Positions 1 to 5,992 of a DNA stretch of 8,940 bases are shown piece after piece. The stretch spans positions 1-8,940 of the forward strand of contig CAIXHI010000126.1 in the NCBI GenBank assembly GCA_903919215.1. Reading direction: 5' to 3'. Source of the DNA: an uncultured Acidimicrobiaceae bacterium. GTDB lineage: Bacteria > Actinomycetota > Acidimicrobiia > Acidimicrobiales > Ilumatobacteraceae. A program made the translations under genes and the position numbers. The notes beneath the pieces are model-generated. The model was not told the origin of the DNA, made no database searches, and saw only the letters and a list, made by a program, of their open reading frames with translations. Position 1 is the stretch's first letter. Each line of letters opens with the position of its first letter.

Positions 1-1
1 G

Positions 2-559
2 CACGCGGCGATTGCTGTCACGACCGGGTTGCTGGAGAAGATGAACCGGGTGGAGCTCGAAGGTGTGGTGGCCCACGAGCTGTCGCACATCCGCAACTAC
101 GACATCCTGGTCAACACGCTGGCGGTCACGCTGGTGGGCGCCGTGGCGTTGCTGGCCAACATGGGTATTCGCATGATGTGGTGGAACGGCGGCCGCTCGC
201 GCCGCGATGGCGACCGCAACGACACGGGCAACATCTTGGCCATCTTCGGCTTCGTGCTGCTGATCTTCGCCCCGATCATCGCCAAGGCGATGCAGGCCAC
301 CATCAGTCGCCGGCGTGAGACGCTGGCCGATGTGTCGGCATGTCAGTTGACGCGCTACCCACCGGGGCTGATCTCGGCGCTGGAGAAGCTGCGCGCCGAC
401 AGCACGGTCACCCACTCGGCGACCACCGCCACGGCACACATGTGGATCGAGCAGCCGCTGTCCGGCGTCGGCGATGGCGGCAAGCTGGCATGGTTCAACA
501 AGTTGTTCAACACTCACCCGCCGCTCGAAGAGCGCATCGCGCTCCTCCGCGAGCTCTGA
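2..559 (+). CDS. htpX: HtpX-type M48 membrane zinc metalloprotease, 3' part (N-terminus outside window)
   Basis: HtpX proteases sit in the cytoplasmic membrane and degrade damaged or misfolded membrane proteins. The frame is already open at the window edge, so only the C-terminal 185 residues are present. They begin HAAIAVTTGLLEKM, which reads straight into the zinc site HELSH at bases 74-88, the HExxH motif whose two His bind zinc and whose Glu is the general base. Two hydrophobic stretches follow (ILVNTLAVTLVGAVALLANM and NILAIFGFVLLIFAPIIAKA), as in HtpX. Next comes RRRETLADVSA, whose Glu is the expected third zinc ligand, and the closing HPPLEERIALL is typical of the family C-terminus. 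The TTG at base 29 is internal and is not the start. The gene ends 75 bp before pdxS, which has its own promoter, so the two are probably separate transcription units. Confidence 0.93.
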   Translation, partial: HAAIAVTTGLLEKMNRVELEGVVAHELSHIRNYDILVNTLAVTLVGAVALLANMGIRMMWWNGGRSRRDGDRNDTGNILAIFGFVLLIFAPIIAKAMQATISRRRETLADVSACQLTRYPPGLISALEKLRADSTVTHSATTATAHMWIEQPLSGVGDGGKLAWFNKLFNTHPPLEERIALLREL

Positions 560-572
560 CCTGGCACGTCAA

Positions 573-591
573 CCCGACTCGCAGCGTCGGG
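573..591 (+). terminator. Possible hairpin terminator after htpX
   Basis: A perfect 6-bp inverted repeat, CCCGAC and GTCGGG, is separated by 7 nt and starts 13 nt after the htpX stop codon. It is followed by AAATCC rather than a T tract. Actinobacterial terminators often lack the U run, so this could end htpX transcription before the pdxS promoter. The stem is short, so the call is tentative. Confidence 0.3.
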
Positions 592-601
592 AAATCCTGG
601 G

Positions 602-634
602 TTGCCGACGGCCCGGTAACGGTACGCTGCACTC
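602..634 (+). promoter_or_regulatory. pdxS promoter, predicted leaderless start
   Basis: TACGCT at 623-628 fits the actinobacterial -10 consensus TANNNT. It lies 6 nt before the ATG at 635, so the expected initiation point falls on the A of the start codon. No Shine-Dalgarno sequence is present between them. A TTGCCG at 602-607 could act as a -35 with a short 15-nt spacer. The arrangement predicts a leaderless pdxS mRNA. Confidence 0.6.
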
Positions 635-1531
635 ATGAATTCGACGCCGTCTTCTACGCGAGCCACAGGCACCATGCAGGTCAAGCGAGGCCTGGCTGAG
701 ATGTTGAAGGGTGGCGTCATCATGGATGTCGTCAACCCCGAGCAGGCCAAGATCGCCGAGGACGCAGGTGCGTGCGCCGTTATGGCGCTCGAGCGAGTGC
801 CGGCCGACATCCGTCGCGATGGCGGTGTCTCGCGCATGAGCGATCCAGAAATGATCGAGGGCATCAAGGCTGTCACCACCATCCCGGTGATGGCCAAGGC
901 TCGCATCGGTCACTTCGTGGAGGCGCAGATCCTGCAGGCCCTCGGGGTCGACTACGTGGACGAGAGCGAAGTGCTCACCCCGGCCGACGAGGCCCACCAC
1001 ATCGACAAGTACGCGTTCACCGTGCCCTTCGTGTGTGGCGCCACCAACCTCGGTGAGGCGCTGCGTCGCATCAGCGAAGGTGCCTGCATGATCCGCAGCA
1101 AGGGTGAAGCCGGCACCGGCAACATCGTCGAAGCCGTGCGCCACCTGCGCAGCATCCTCGGCGACATCCGCAAGATCACCCAGGCCGACTCCGCCGAACT
1201 GTTCCAGTGGGCCAAGGTGCTGCAGGCGCCGCTGCCGCTGGTGCAGGAGATCGCCGAGACGGGCAAGCTGCAGGTGCCGCTGTTCTGCGCCGGTGGTATC
1301 GCCACCCCGGCCGACGCGGCGCTCGCGATGCAGTTGGGTGCCGAGGCCGTGTTCGTCGGTTCCGGCATCTTCAAGAGCAACGATCCGGCGCCTCGCGCCA
1401 GGGCCATCGTCGAGGCCACCACGCACTTCCGTGATGCCGACATCCTCGCCAAGGTCAGCCGTGGCCTCGGTGCCCCGATGACCGGTATCGGCATGGACGA
1501 CACCACCAAGTTCGCCGAGCGCGGTTGGTGA
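635..1531 (+). CDS. pdxS: Pyridoxal 5'-phosphate synthase, synthase subunit PdxS
   Basis: PdxS is the lyase/synthase half of the DXP-independent vitamin B6 route. It condenses a pentose phosphate (ribose 5-phosphate), a triose phosphate (glyceraldehyde 3-phosphate) and ammonia supplied by PdxT to give PLP, acting in the cytoplasm as a (beta/alpha)8 dodecamer. The 298-residue product has the family signature from residue 15: VKRGLAEMLKGGVIMDVV with Asp31, then MAKARIGH with Lys88, and RSKGEAGTGN with Lys156. Lys88 and Lys156 match the two catalytic lysines 81 and 149 of the Bacillus subtilis enzyme with a constant offset of 7. The phosphate-binding FCAGGIATPADAAL and VFVGSGIFKS motifs are intact. 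The ATG at 635 is favoured because a -10 hexamer sits 6 nt upstream; Met14 (base 674) is the only close alternative. pdxT follows after 35 bp. Confidence 0.97.
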   Translation: MNSTPSSTRATGTMQVKRGLAEMLKGGVIMDVVNPEQAKIAEDAGACAVMALERVPADIRRDGGVSRMSDPEMIEGIKAVTTIPVMAKARIGHFVEAQILQALGVDYVDESEVLTPADEAHHIDKYAFTVPFVCGATNLGEALRRISEGACMIRSKGEAGTGNIVEAVRHLRSILGDIRKITQADSAELFQWAKVLQAPLPLVQEIAETGKLQVPLFCAGGIATPADAALAMQLGAEAVFVGSGIFKSNDPAPRARAIVEATTHFRDADILAKVSRGLGAPMTGIGMDDTTKFAERGW

Positions 1532-1554
1532 GGACAGCCCGTGCTGCGTAGTGC

Positions 1555-1558
1555 GGAG
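1555..1558 (+). promoter_or_regulatory. Shine-Dalgarno of pdxT (GGAG)
   Basis: GGAG lies 8 nt before the GTG at 1567 and supports that start. The product then begins MSASIVGVLALQG, the expected PdxT N-terminus. An ordinary ribosome binding site here fits pdxT being an internal gene of a pdxS-pdxT transcript. Confidence 0.6.
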
Positions 1559-1566
1559 CCTCCAGG

Positions 1567-2151
1567 GTGTCAGCCTCGATCGTCGGAGTCCTTGCGCTGC
1601 AAGGCGCATTCGTCGCGCACGAGCGCGCTCTCCGTTCAGTAGGCGCCTCCACACTGCAGGTGCGCATTCCTGCGGATCTGGACAAGGTGCAGGCCCTGGT
1701 GATGCCCGGCGGCGAGAGCACGACGATGTCGAAGTTGCTGGTCTCGTCGGGGTTGTTCGACGTGCTGGCGGATCGGTTGCATGACGGGCTACCGGTGTTC
1801 GGCACGTGCGCAGGCATGATCCTGCTGGCCACCGAAGTGCTCGACGGACGCGAGGATCAGCGCAGCTTGGGTGCGATCGATGTGTCCGTGCGGCGCAACG
1901 GTTACGGTCGTCAGGTCGACAGCTTCGAGACCGACATCCCGGTGACGGGCTTATCGAACCCGTTCCACGCGGTGTTCATCCGTGCACCCAAGGTGGAACG
2001 CCTCGGCGCTGGTGTCGAGGTGCTCGCCGAATGCGAAGGTGTGCCGGTGCTGGCCCGCGAGGGTTCGGTCACGGTGGCATCATTCCATCCAGAACTCACA
2101 CCCGACGCACGACTGCACGAGCAGTTTCTGCGTCACCATTCCATCATCTGA
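1567..2151 (+). CDS. pdxT: Pyridoxal 5'-phosphate synthase, glutaminase subunit PdxT
   Basis: PdxT is a class I glutamine amidotransferase that hydrolyses glutamine and channels ammonia to PdxS. The 194-residue protein matches the usual family length. Visible motifs are VGVLALQGAF at the N-terminus, the oxyanion and substrate loop MPGGEST (46-52), the nucleophile elbow FGTCAGM with Cys81, and the closing SFHPELT with His174 and Glu176, which complete the Cys-His-Glu triad. The GTG start is fixed by the family N-terminus and a GGAG 8 nt upstream. It lies 35 bp after pdxS and is almost certainly cotranscribed with it. The last codons and the stop are part of a 16-bp tandem duplication, described separately. 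No key residue is missing. Confidence 0.96.
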   Translation: MSASIVGVLALQGAFVAHERALRSVGASTLQVRIPADLDKVQALVMPGGESTTMSKLLVSSGLFDVLADRLHDGLPVFGTCAGMILLATEVLDGREDQRSLGAIDVSVRRNGYGRQVDSFETDIPVTGLSNPFHAVFIRAPKVERLGAGVEVLAECEGVPVLAREGSVTVASFHPELTPDARLHEQFLRHHSII

Positions 2152-2176
2152 CACATCGACCATCTGACACATCGAC
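2145..2176 (+). repeat. Perfect 16-bp tandem duplication over the pdxT stop codon
   Basis: CATCTGACACATCGAC occurs twice in direct succession, at 2145-2160 and 2161-2176. The first copy contains the pdxT TGA (2149-2151). The second is noncoding and ends just before the yebC Shine-Dalgarno. The two units are identical, suggesting recent slippage or duplication. The extra copy does not alter PdxT because it falls after the stop. Confidence 0.95.
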
Positions 2177-2183
2177 GAAGGAG
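2177..2183 (+). promoter_or_regulatory. Strong Shine-Dalgarno of yebC (GAAGGAG)
   Basis: GAAGGAG is a near-perfect anti-16S match placed 6 nt before the ATG at 2190. It is the strongest ribosome binding site in the window and fixes the yebC start. Confidence 0.8.
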
Positions 2184-2189
2184 TATCCG

Positions 2190-2939
2190 ATGTCCGGCCA
2201 TTCCAAATGGGCAACGATCAAGCACAAGAAGGGTGCAGCCGACAAGGCCCGCGCCAAGGTCTTCAACAAGATTGCCCGACTGCTCGAGGTCGCCGCACGC
2301 GAAGGTGGCGCCGACCCCACCTCGAACGCCTCGTTGCGTTCCGTCATGCAGAAGGCCAAAGCGTCGCAGATGACCAACGACGCCATCGACCGTGCGGTGA
2401 AGCGCGGCGCAGGTCTGGCAGGCGGCGGCATCTACGAAGCGATCACCTACGAGGGCTATGCCCCGGGCGGTGTGGCCATGCTGGTGGATGTGCTCACCGA
2501 CAACCGCAACCGCAGCGGCGGCGATGTGCGCAACATCTTCTCCAAGCTCGGCGGTTCGCTGGCCGAGCCCGGCGCGGTCGGCTGGCAGTTCAGCCGCCGT
2601 GGCGTGCTGGTGGTGAACGGTGGCGATGAGGAGTCGCTGATGATGTTGGCGCTCGAAGTTGGCGCCGACGACGTGGCCGACGACGGCGACGGCGCCTGGC
2701 GTATCACCTGCGATCCGCACCTCGTGTTCGACGTGCGCGACGCGTTGCAGGCCGCTGGGCTGGAAGTCGTCTCCGCGGAGAGCACGATGGTGTCCAGTCT
2801 CACGGTGGAGGTCACCGACGCAGCCGACGCTCGCCAGATCCTGCGTATCATCGACGCGTTGGAGGACAACGACGATGTGCAGGATGTGTACAGCAACTTC
2901 GACATCAGCGATGCACTGATGGAAGCGGTCAGCGAATGA
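2190..2939 (+). CDS. yebC: YebC/PmpR (TACO1) family protein
   Basis: The 249-residue protein starts MSGHSKWATIKHKKGAADKA, the hallmark YebC N-terminus, and continues with the lysine-rich helical domain (ARAKVFNKIARLLEVAAR). Conserved GGIYEAITYEGYAPGG and VLTDNRNRS follow in the middle, and LEDNDDVQDVYSNFDI near the C-terminus. The length is normal. The family was long annotated as a transcriptional regulator; mitochondrial TACO1 and bacterial members have since been linked to translation through difficult peptide stretches such as polyproline. Which role applies here cannot be read from sequence. In many bacteria yebC directly precedes ruvC; here two genes intervene. It lies 38 bp after pdxT and its stop overlaps the start of the next gene as ATGA, so it is probably cotranscribed with pdxST and the peroxiredoxin. 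Confidence 0.95.
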   Translation: MSGHSKWATIKHKKGAADKARAKVFNKIARLLEVAAREGGADPTSNASLRSVMQKAKASQMTNDAIDRAVKRGAGLAGGGIYEAITYEGYAPGGVAMLVDVLTDNRNRSGGDVRNIFSKLGGSLAEPGAVGWQFSRRGVLVVNGGDEESLMMLALEVGADDVADDGDGAWRITCDPHLVFDVRDALQAAGLEVVSAESTMVSSLTVEVTDAADARQILRIIDALEDNDDVQDVYSNFDISDALMEAVSE

Positions 2940-3391
2940 GTATCTCGATCGGCGACGCGGCACCGGCCTTCGCGCTGGCTTCCAACTCTGGCGAAACCGT
3001 GTCACTGGCCGACTTCCACGGTCGGCCCGTCGTCGTGGTGTTCTACCCCGGCGACGACACTCCGGTGTGCACCCGTCAGCTCAACACGTACAACGACGAC
3101 CTCTCGCAGTTCGAGGCGCTGAACGCTCAGGTGTTGGCGATCTCGGCGCAGAGTGTCGACAGCCATCAGCGGTTCAGCACCAAGCACGGGTTCAAGTTTC
3201 CGCTGTTGGCCGACACCGACAAGGCCGTCGCCGGTGCGTACGGCACGCTCGGCCCGCTCGGGTTCCCGCGGCGCAGCATCTTCATCATCGACGGTGAGGG
3301 TGTCGTGCGTTACGTGCACCGTGCCATCGCCGGCCTGACGTTCCGTCCGGTCAGCGAGCTCGTCGACGTGCTCGCCTCACTCAGCCACTGA
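2936..3391 (+). CDS. One-cysteine peroxiredoxin, PrxQ/BCP-like (AhpC/TSA fold)
   Basis: This 151-residue thioredoxin-fold protein should reduce hydrogen peroxide or organic hydroperoxides in the cytoplasm; no signal peptide is seen. GDAAPAFAL opens the fold, and VVVVFYPGDDTPVCTRQL carries the peroxidatic site Thr42-x-x-Cys45. FPRRSIFIID supplies the conserved Arg near 113. In E. coli BCP the resolving cysteine is five residues after the peroxidatic one; here that position is Asn50, and the protein has no other cysteine. It is therefore a 1-Cys type that needs an external thiol for recycling. The ATG at 2936 overlaps the yebC stop by 4 bp, suggesting translational coupling. The last 11 bp overlap the end of the convergent lipoprotein gene. 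The reductant and preferred peroxide are unknown. Confidence 0.9.
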   Translation: MSISIGDAAPAFALASNSGETVSLADFHGRPVVVVFYPGDDTPVCTRQLNTYNDDLSQFEALNAQVLAISAQSVDSHQRFSTKHGFKFPLLADTDKAVAGAYGTLGPLGFPRRSIFIIDGEGVVRYVHRAIAGLTFRPVSELVDVLASLSH

Positions 3392-5396
3392 GCACTCCAC
3401 TCGTGCAGGCCTGCGCCTGACACACATCGAGCAACTGACCGGTCAGCAAGAACACGAGCGCCTGTTGCAGCACACGCGGTTCCCTGCTGCCGGCCCCGTG
3501 CGGGTCGTCGCCGTACTCGGGCGAGGTGGGCGGGAGGTTCACCGTGGGCGGCGCCGGAGTGCCGTAGTCCCACACCACGAGGATGGCCGTCGCGCCCGGC
3601 CTGTAGGCGGCGAGATGCCACTGCGGGTCGACGTCGTTGCTGCGGCCGTCGGCGATCGAGGGTTCGTACACGACCGCATTGATGGTGCGGGCCAGCACCT
3701 CGGTGGACACGTTGGCCACCTGGTGGTCGCCGAACGCCTCGACCAGCAGCACTTGCTTCTCCTGGATGCCGGGGTACGGGTCGCTGGTGAGGTGCTGCGC
3801 GTAGCCGTTGTTCTCACCGCGGTCCCAGAGCAACTGGATGAGCTGCATCGCCAGCAGACGATCAGCGGGATCGGGGTACGCCTGGTCGAACACGGTGGCG
3901 AACTGCGGCCAGTCACTGGAGCGGGGGAGCAGCAGCGAATAGGTGGTGCCGGGAACACCGAGCACGACACGGTTCCACTCGGTGGAGATGGCACTGGCGG
4001 CACCGCCGAGGATGCCGCCCTGGCTGTTGCCAACGAACTGGGTGGCGCCGTTGGCGATGATCGGCGCACCGGCGGAGGTCTGGAACGCCGGGTCGGTGAC
4101 GAACCCGGTGGGCGAGTTCAGCAGGCGCCCAAGGAATTGCTGGTGGAGCAGACCTTGTTGCAGCCGGTCGGCCACCTCGGGGAAGTGCGACAGGTCGGCG
4201 AGCACGGAGGCGAGGTTGGGTACGTCGTGGGCGCTCATCCCGATCTCGTCGGTGGCGCATGCGGCGGCGAGGCCAGAGGCTGCAGCGAAGGACAGCGCGC
4301 CCACCTCGTCGAGCGTGCCCATCAGACCGTGTCCGTACACGATCGCTGGCGCGGGTGTCGTGGCGCCCAGCGGCAGCACACAGCGGAACGGGACGTGCAG
4401 CACGGGTGTGTCGGTGTTGCGCCGGGGGAGGTGATCGATGTCGAGATCGAACCGCTGACCGGGCGAACCGTCGCCGGTGAGGTAGTTGGGCACGTCGTAC
4501 GTACCGTCGACTGTGCGGACGGTCCCGTCATCCGTGGACGACGTGACAGTGAACGCCGGCGCGCCATCGGCGCCGAGCGCGTCGTAGGTCTCGCTGCGCA
4601 TGTGCAGGAGACGCCCGCTGAGGCTCTCGGCGCTGGCCACCGTGAAGTCCCATGCGAGGTAGAGACCGGGGGTGCCGATGCCGTCGCTGTCGAGCGCTGC
4701 GAGAAGATCGCGGAACGGGTATGCCCGCTGCGGGGGCTCGGGCGCTCCGTCGAGGATCGCCTGGAACGCAGGTGTGCGCTGGATCGCCCGACCCTCGGAA
4801 TCCAGCAGGTTGCGCAGGGCGACGATGAAGTGGTGGCCCTCGGCGAGCGCCTCCGCGGGGTGCACGATCAGCACTTGGTCGTCGGCGGGCCCGGTGGCGT
4901 CGAGCTCGGCCCAATAGGCAACCCGTGTGCCAGTGACGGTGTCGAGAATCACGATCGGTGCGTCGTCGTTCAGCGAGGCGCCGATGTCGGTGCTGGGGGC
5001 GATGCCGGTGCGCTCGACGTCGAGCTCCGGGACGAACGTCAGGATCGACGACCCGGGGGAGAAGCCGTCCGCCAGGTTCTGGTCGGTGACGTCGAGCGGC
5101 ATACCGTCGACGTTCTGCGGGGCGGCACCGTCGAGAATGTCCACCCGGCGACCGGTGGGTGTGGTCTCGTCGGGTCGGGTGAAAGCGTCGTTGGGCCAGG
5201 GCAGCAGGCACGCTCGCTCGTCGAGTGGGTCGCAGAACAGCGGTTCGAGCATCGCCGTGTCGCCGGGGGCGAGGGTGTCGGTGGTGGCAACGCCGGGATC
5301 GCCGCTGCTCGAATCCGATCCACTACAACCGACCACGAGGGCTGCGACCGTGAGGAGGGCGACCCAACGGCCGGTGATGCGAACGGCATGAGGCAT
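3381..5396 (-). CDS. Large secreted lipoprotein with alpha/beta-hydrolase (lipase/esterase-like) domain
   Basis: The 671-residue product starts with a lipoprotein signal: basic MPHAVRITGR, a hydrophobic stretch, then lipobox VVGC with Cys24 as the lipidated residue, followed by a Ser/Gly/Asp linker. Residues about 50-200 (LPWPNDAFT, DGFSPGSSIL, DDQVLIVHPAEAL) resemble the N-terminal beta-rich domain of large bacterial lipase-like lipoproteins. The hydrolase domain shows an oxyanion-type GHG (355-357) and a nucleophile elbow GNSQGG with Ser458. GDHQV (Asp557) and DPHGAGSRE (His633) are the likeliest acid and histidine, by position only. It is probably a cell-surface hydrolase of unknown substrate; lipase, esterase or polyester depolymerase are all possible. 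The start is bounded by an in-frame TAG 6 nt upstream (5400-5402). It is transcribed divergently from ruvC and convergently with the peroxiredoxin. Confidence 0.85.
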   Translation of the reverse strand: MPHAVRITGRWVALLTVAALVVGCSGSDSSSGDPGVATTDTLAPGDTAMLEPLFCDPLDERACLLPWPNDAFTRPDETTPTGRRVDILDGAAPQNVDGMPLDVTDQNLADGFSPGSSILTFVPELDVERTGIAPSTDIGASLNDDAPIVILDTVTGTRVAYWAELDATGPADDQVLIVHPAEALAEGHHFIVALRNLLDSEGRAIQRTPAFQAILDGAPEPPQRAYPFRDLLAALDSDGIGTPGLYLAWDFTVASAESLSGRLLHMRSETYDALGADGAPAFTVTSSTDDGTVRTVDGTYDVPNYLTGDGSPGQRFDLDIDHLPRRNTDTPVLHVPFRCVLPLGATTPAPAIVYGHGLMGTLDEVGALSFAAASGLAAACATDEIGMSAHDVPNLASVLADLSHFPEVADRLQQGLLHQQFLGRLLNSPTGFVTDPAFQTSAGAPIIANGATQFVGNSQGGILGGAASAISTEWNRVVLGVPGTTYSLLLPRSSDWPQFATVFDQAYPDPADRLLAMQLIQLLWDRGENNGYAQHLTSDPYPGIQEKQVLLVEAFGDHQVANVSTEVLARTINAVVYEPSIADGRSNDVDPQWHLAAYRPGATAILVVWDYGTPAPPTVNLPPTSPEYGDDPHGAGSREPRVLQQALVFLLTGQLLDVCQAQACTSGVLSG

Positions 5397-5421
5397 CCCC
5401 TAAGGGTGCCACAGGATCCGC

Positions 5422-5433
5422 ACCCCATGGGGT
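5422..5433. promoter_or_regulatory. 12-bp perfect palindrome between lipoprotein gene and ruvC
   Basis: ACCCCATGGGGT is a perfect palindrome in the 59-bp divergent intergenic region. It lies where the ruvC -35 would be, 9 bp before its -10 hexamer, and 26 bp upstream of the lipoprotein start. A smaller dyad, CCCTAAGGG (5398-5406), abuts the lipoprotein start codon. Either may be an operator, but no known regulator is recognised. Confidence 0.35.
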
Positions 5434-5442
5434 CGCAGCCGC

Positions 5443-5455
5443 TACGCTCGTACAC
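5443..5455 (+). promoter_or_regulatory. ruvC promoter -10, predicted leaderless start
   Basis: TACGCT at 5443-5448 is identical to the pdxS -10 hexamer and lies 7 nt before the GTG at 5456. The transcript is therefore expected to begin at or next to the start codon. No Shine-Dalgarno is present. No convincing -35 is seen. Confidence 0.6.
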
Positions 5456-5462
5456 GTGTTCG
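5449..5462. promoter_or_regulatory. LexA (SOS) box over the ruvC start
   Basis: CGTACACGTGTTCG matches the Gram-positive/actinobacterial LexA consensus CGAACRNRYGTTCG at every position but the third (T for A). The core ACACGTGT (5452-5459) is a perfect palindrome. The box starts right after the -10 hexamer and includes the GTG start codon, so bound LexA would block initiation. LexA control of ruvC is known in mycobacteria, which supports the reading. Confidence 0.75.
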
Positions 5463-5992
5463 CTCCTGGAATCCCCGTCCAACAGGGCCTGGTAGTCCTC
5501 GGTATCGACCCCGGTCTCACGCGTTGTGGCTACGCCGTGCTGCAGTCCGTGGGCCGTGAGGTCAAGACACTCAGCCTCGGTGTCATCCGTACGCCCCCCA
5601 CCGACGCATTGCCGCAACGTCTGGCCGAACTCAAGGCCGAACTGGTGGCGTTGCTGCACGAGTTCCGCCCACAGGGTGTGGCGGTCGAGCAGGTCTTCTT
5701 CCAGAACAACGTGCGCACCGCGATGAGCGTCGGGCAGGCCAGCGGTCTGGCACTGGCCGAGGCCGCCACGTTCGGGTGCGATGTCATGCAGTTCACACCC
5801 AACCAGGTGAAGGACTCCGTGTGCGGTTGGGGTGGCGCGGACAAGGCACAGGTGCAAAAGATGGTGCAGGCCCGGCTGGGGTTGTCCACGCCGCCCAAGC
5901 CTGCGGATGCTGCCGATGCGGCCGCACTGGCGCTGTGCTATCTGGCGGCGGCGCCGATGCGTCGTCGGGTCGATCAGGCGGTGGGTCGATGA
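5456..5992 (+). CDS. ruvC: Holliday-junction resolvase RuvC
   Basis: RuvC is the endonuclease that cuts four-way DNA junctions symmetrically after RuvAB branch migration. The 178-residue protein has the RNase H-like resolvase layout: VLGIDPGLTRCGYAV with Asp18, VAVEQVFFQNNVRTA with Glu78, and ADAADAAALAL with Asp151 and Asp154. Together these are the four acidic residues that bind the catalytic metals. WGGADKAQVQKMV is the usual basic/helical segment. The start is GTG at 5456, extending about ten residues before the conserved core. It is chosen because the -10 hexamer lies 7 nt upstream and no other good start precedes the core. It overlaps ruvA by 4 bp (ATGA). A LexA-like box covers the start, so DNA-damage induction is likely. 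Confidence 0.96.
   Translation: MFAPGIPVQQGLVVLGIDPGLTRCGYAVLQSVGREVKTLSLGVIRTPPTDALPQRLAELKAELVALLHEFRPQGVAVEQVFFQNNVRTAMSVGQASGLALAEAATFGCDVMQFTPNQVKDSVCGWGGADKAQVQKMVQARLGLSTPPKPADAADAAALALCYLAAAPMRRRVDQAVGR

Noticed and set aside
569..1654. 361-residue minus-strand open frame opposite pdxS
   Set aside because: The plus strand encodes an intact PdxS with both catalytic lysines; the antisense translation has no family features and is Arg/His/Gly-rich as expected of a shadow frame.
2133..3005. 290-residue minus-strand open frame opposite yebC
   Set aside because: It is antisense to a clearly conserved YebC protein and shows no motif or plausible ribosome binding site.
3465..5495. 676-residue plus-strand open frame opposite the lipoprotein gene
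   Set aside because: It is a GC-bias shadow: the translation is low-complexity, rich in Gly, Arg, Val and Glu, with no recognisable motif, while the minus strand carries a lipobox and hydrolase motifs and has a well-defined start.
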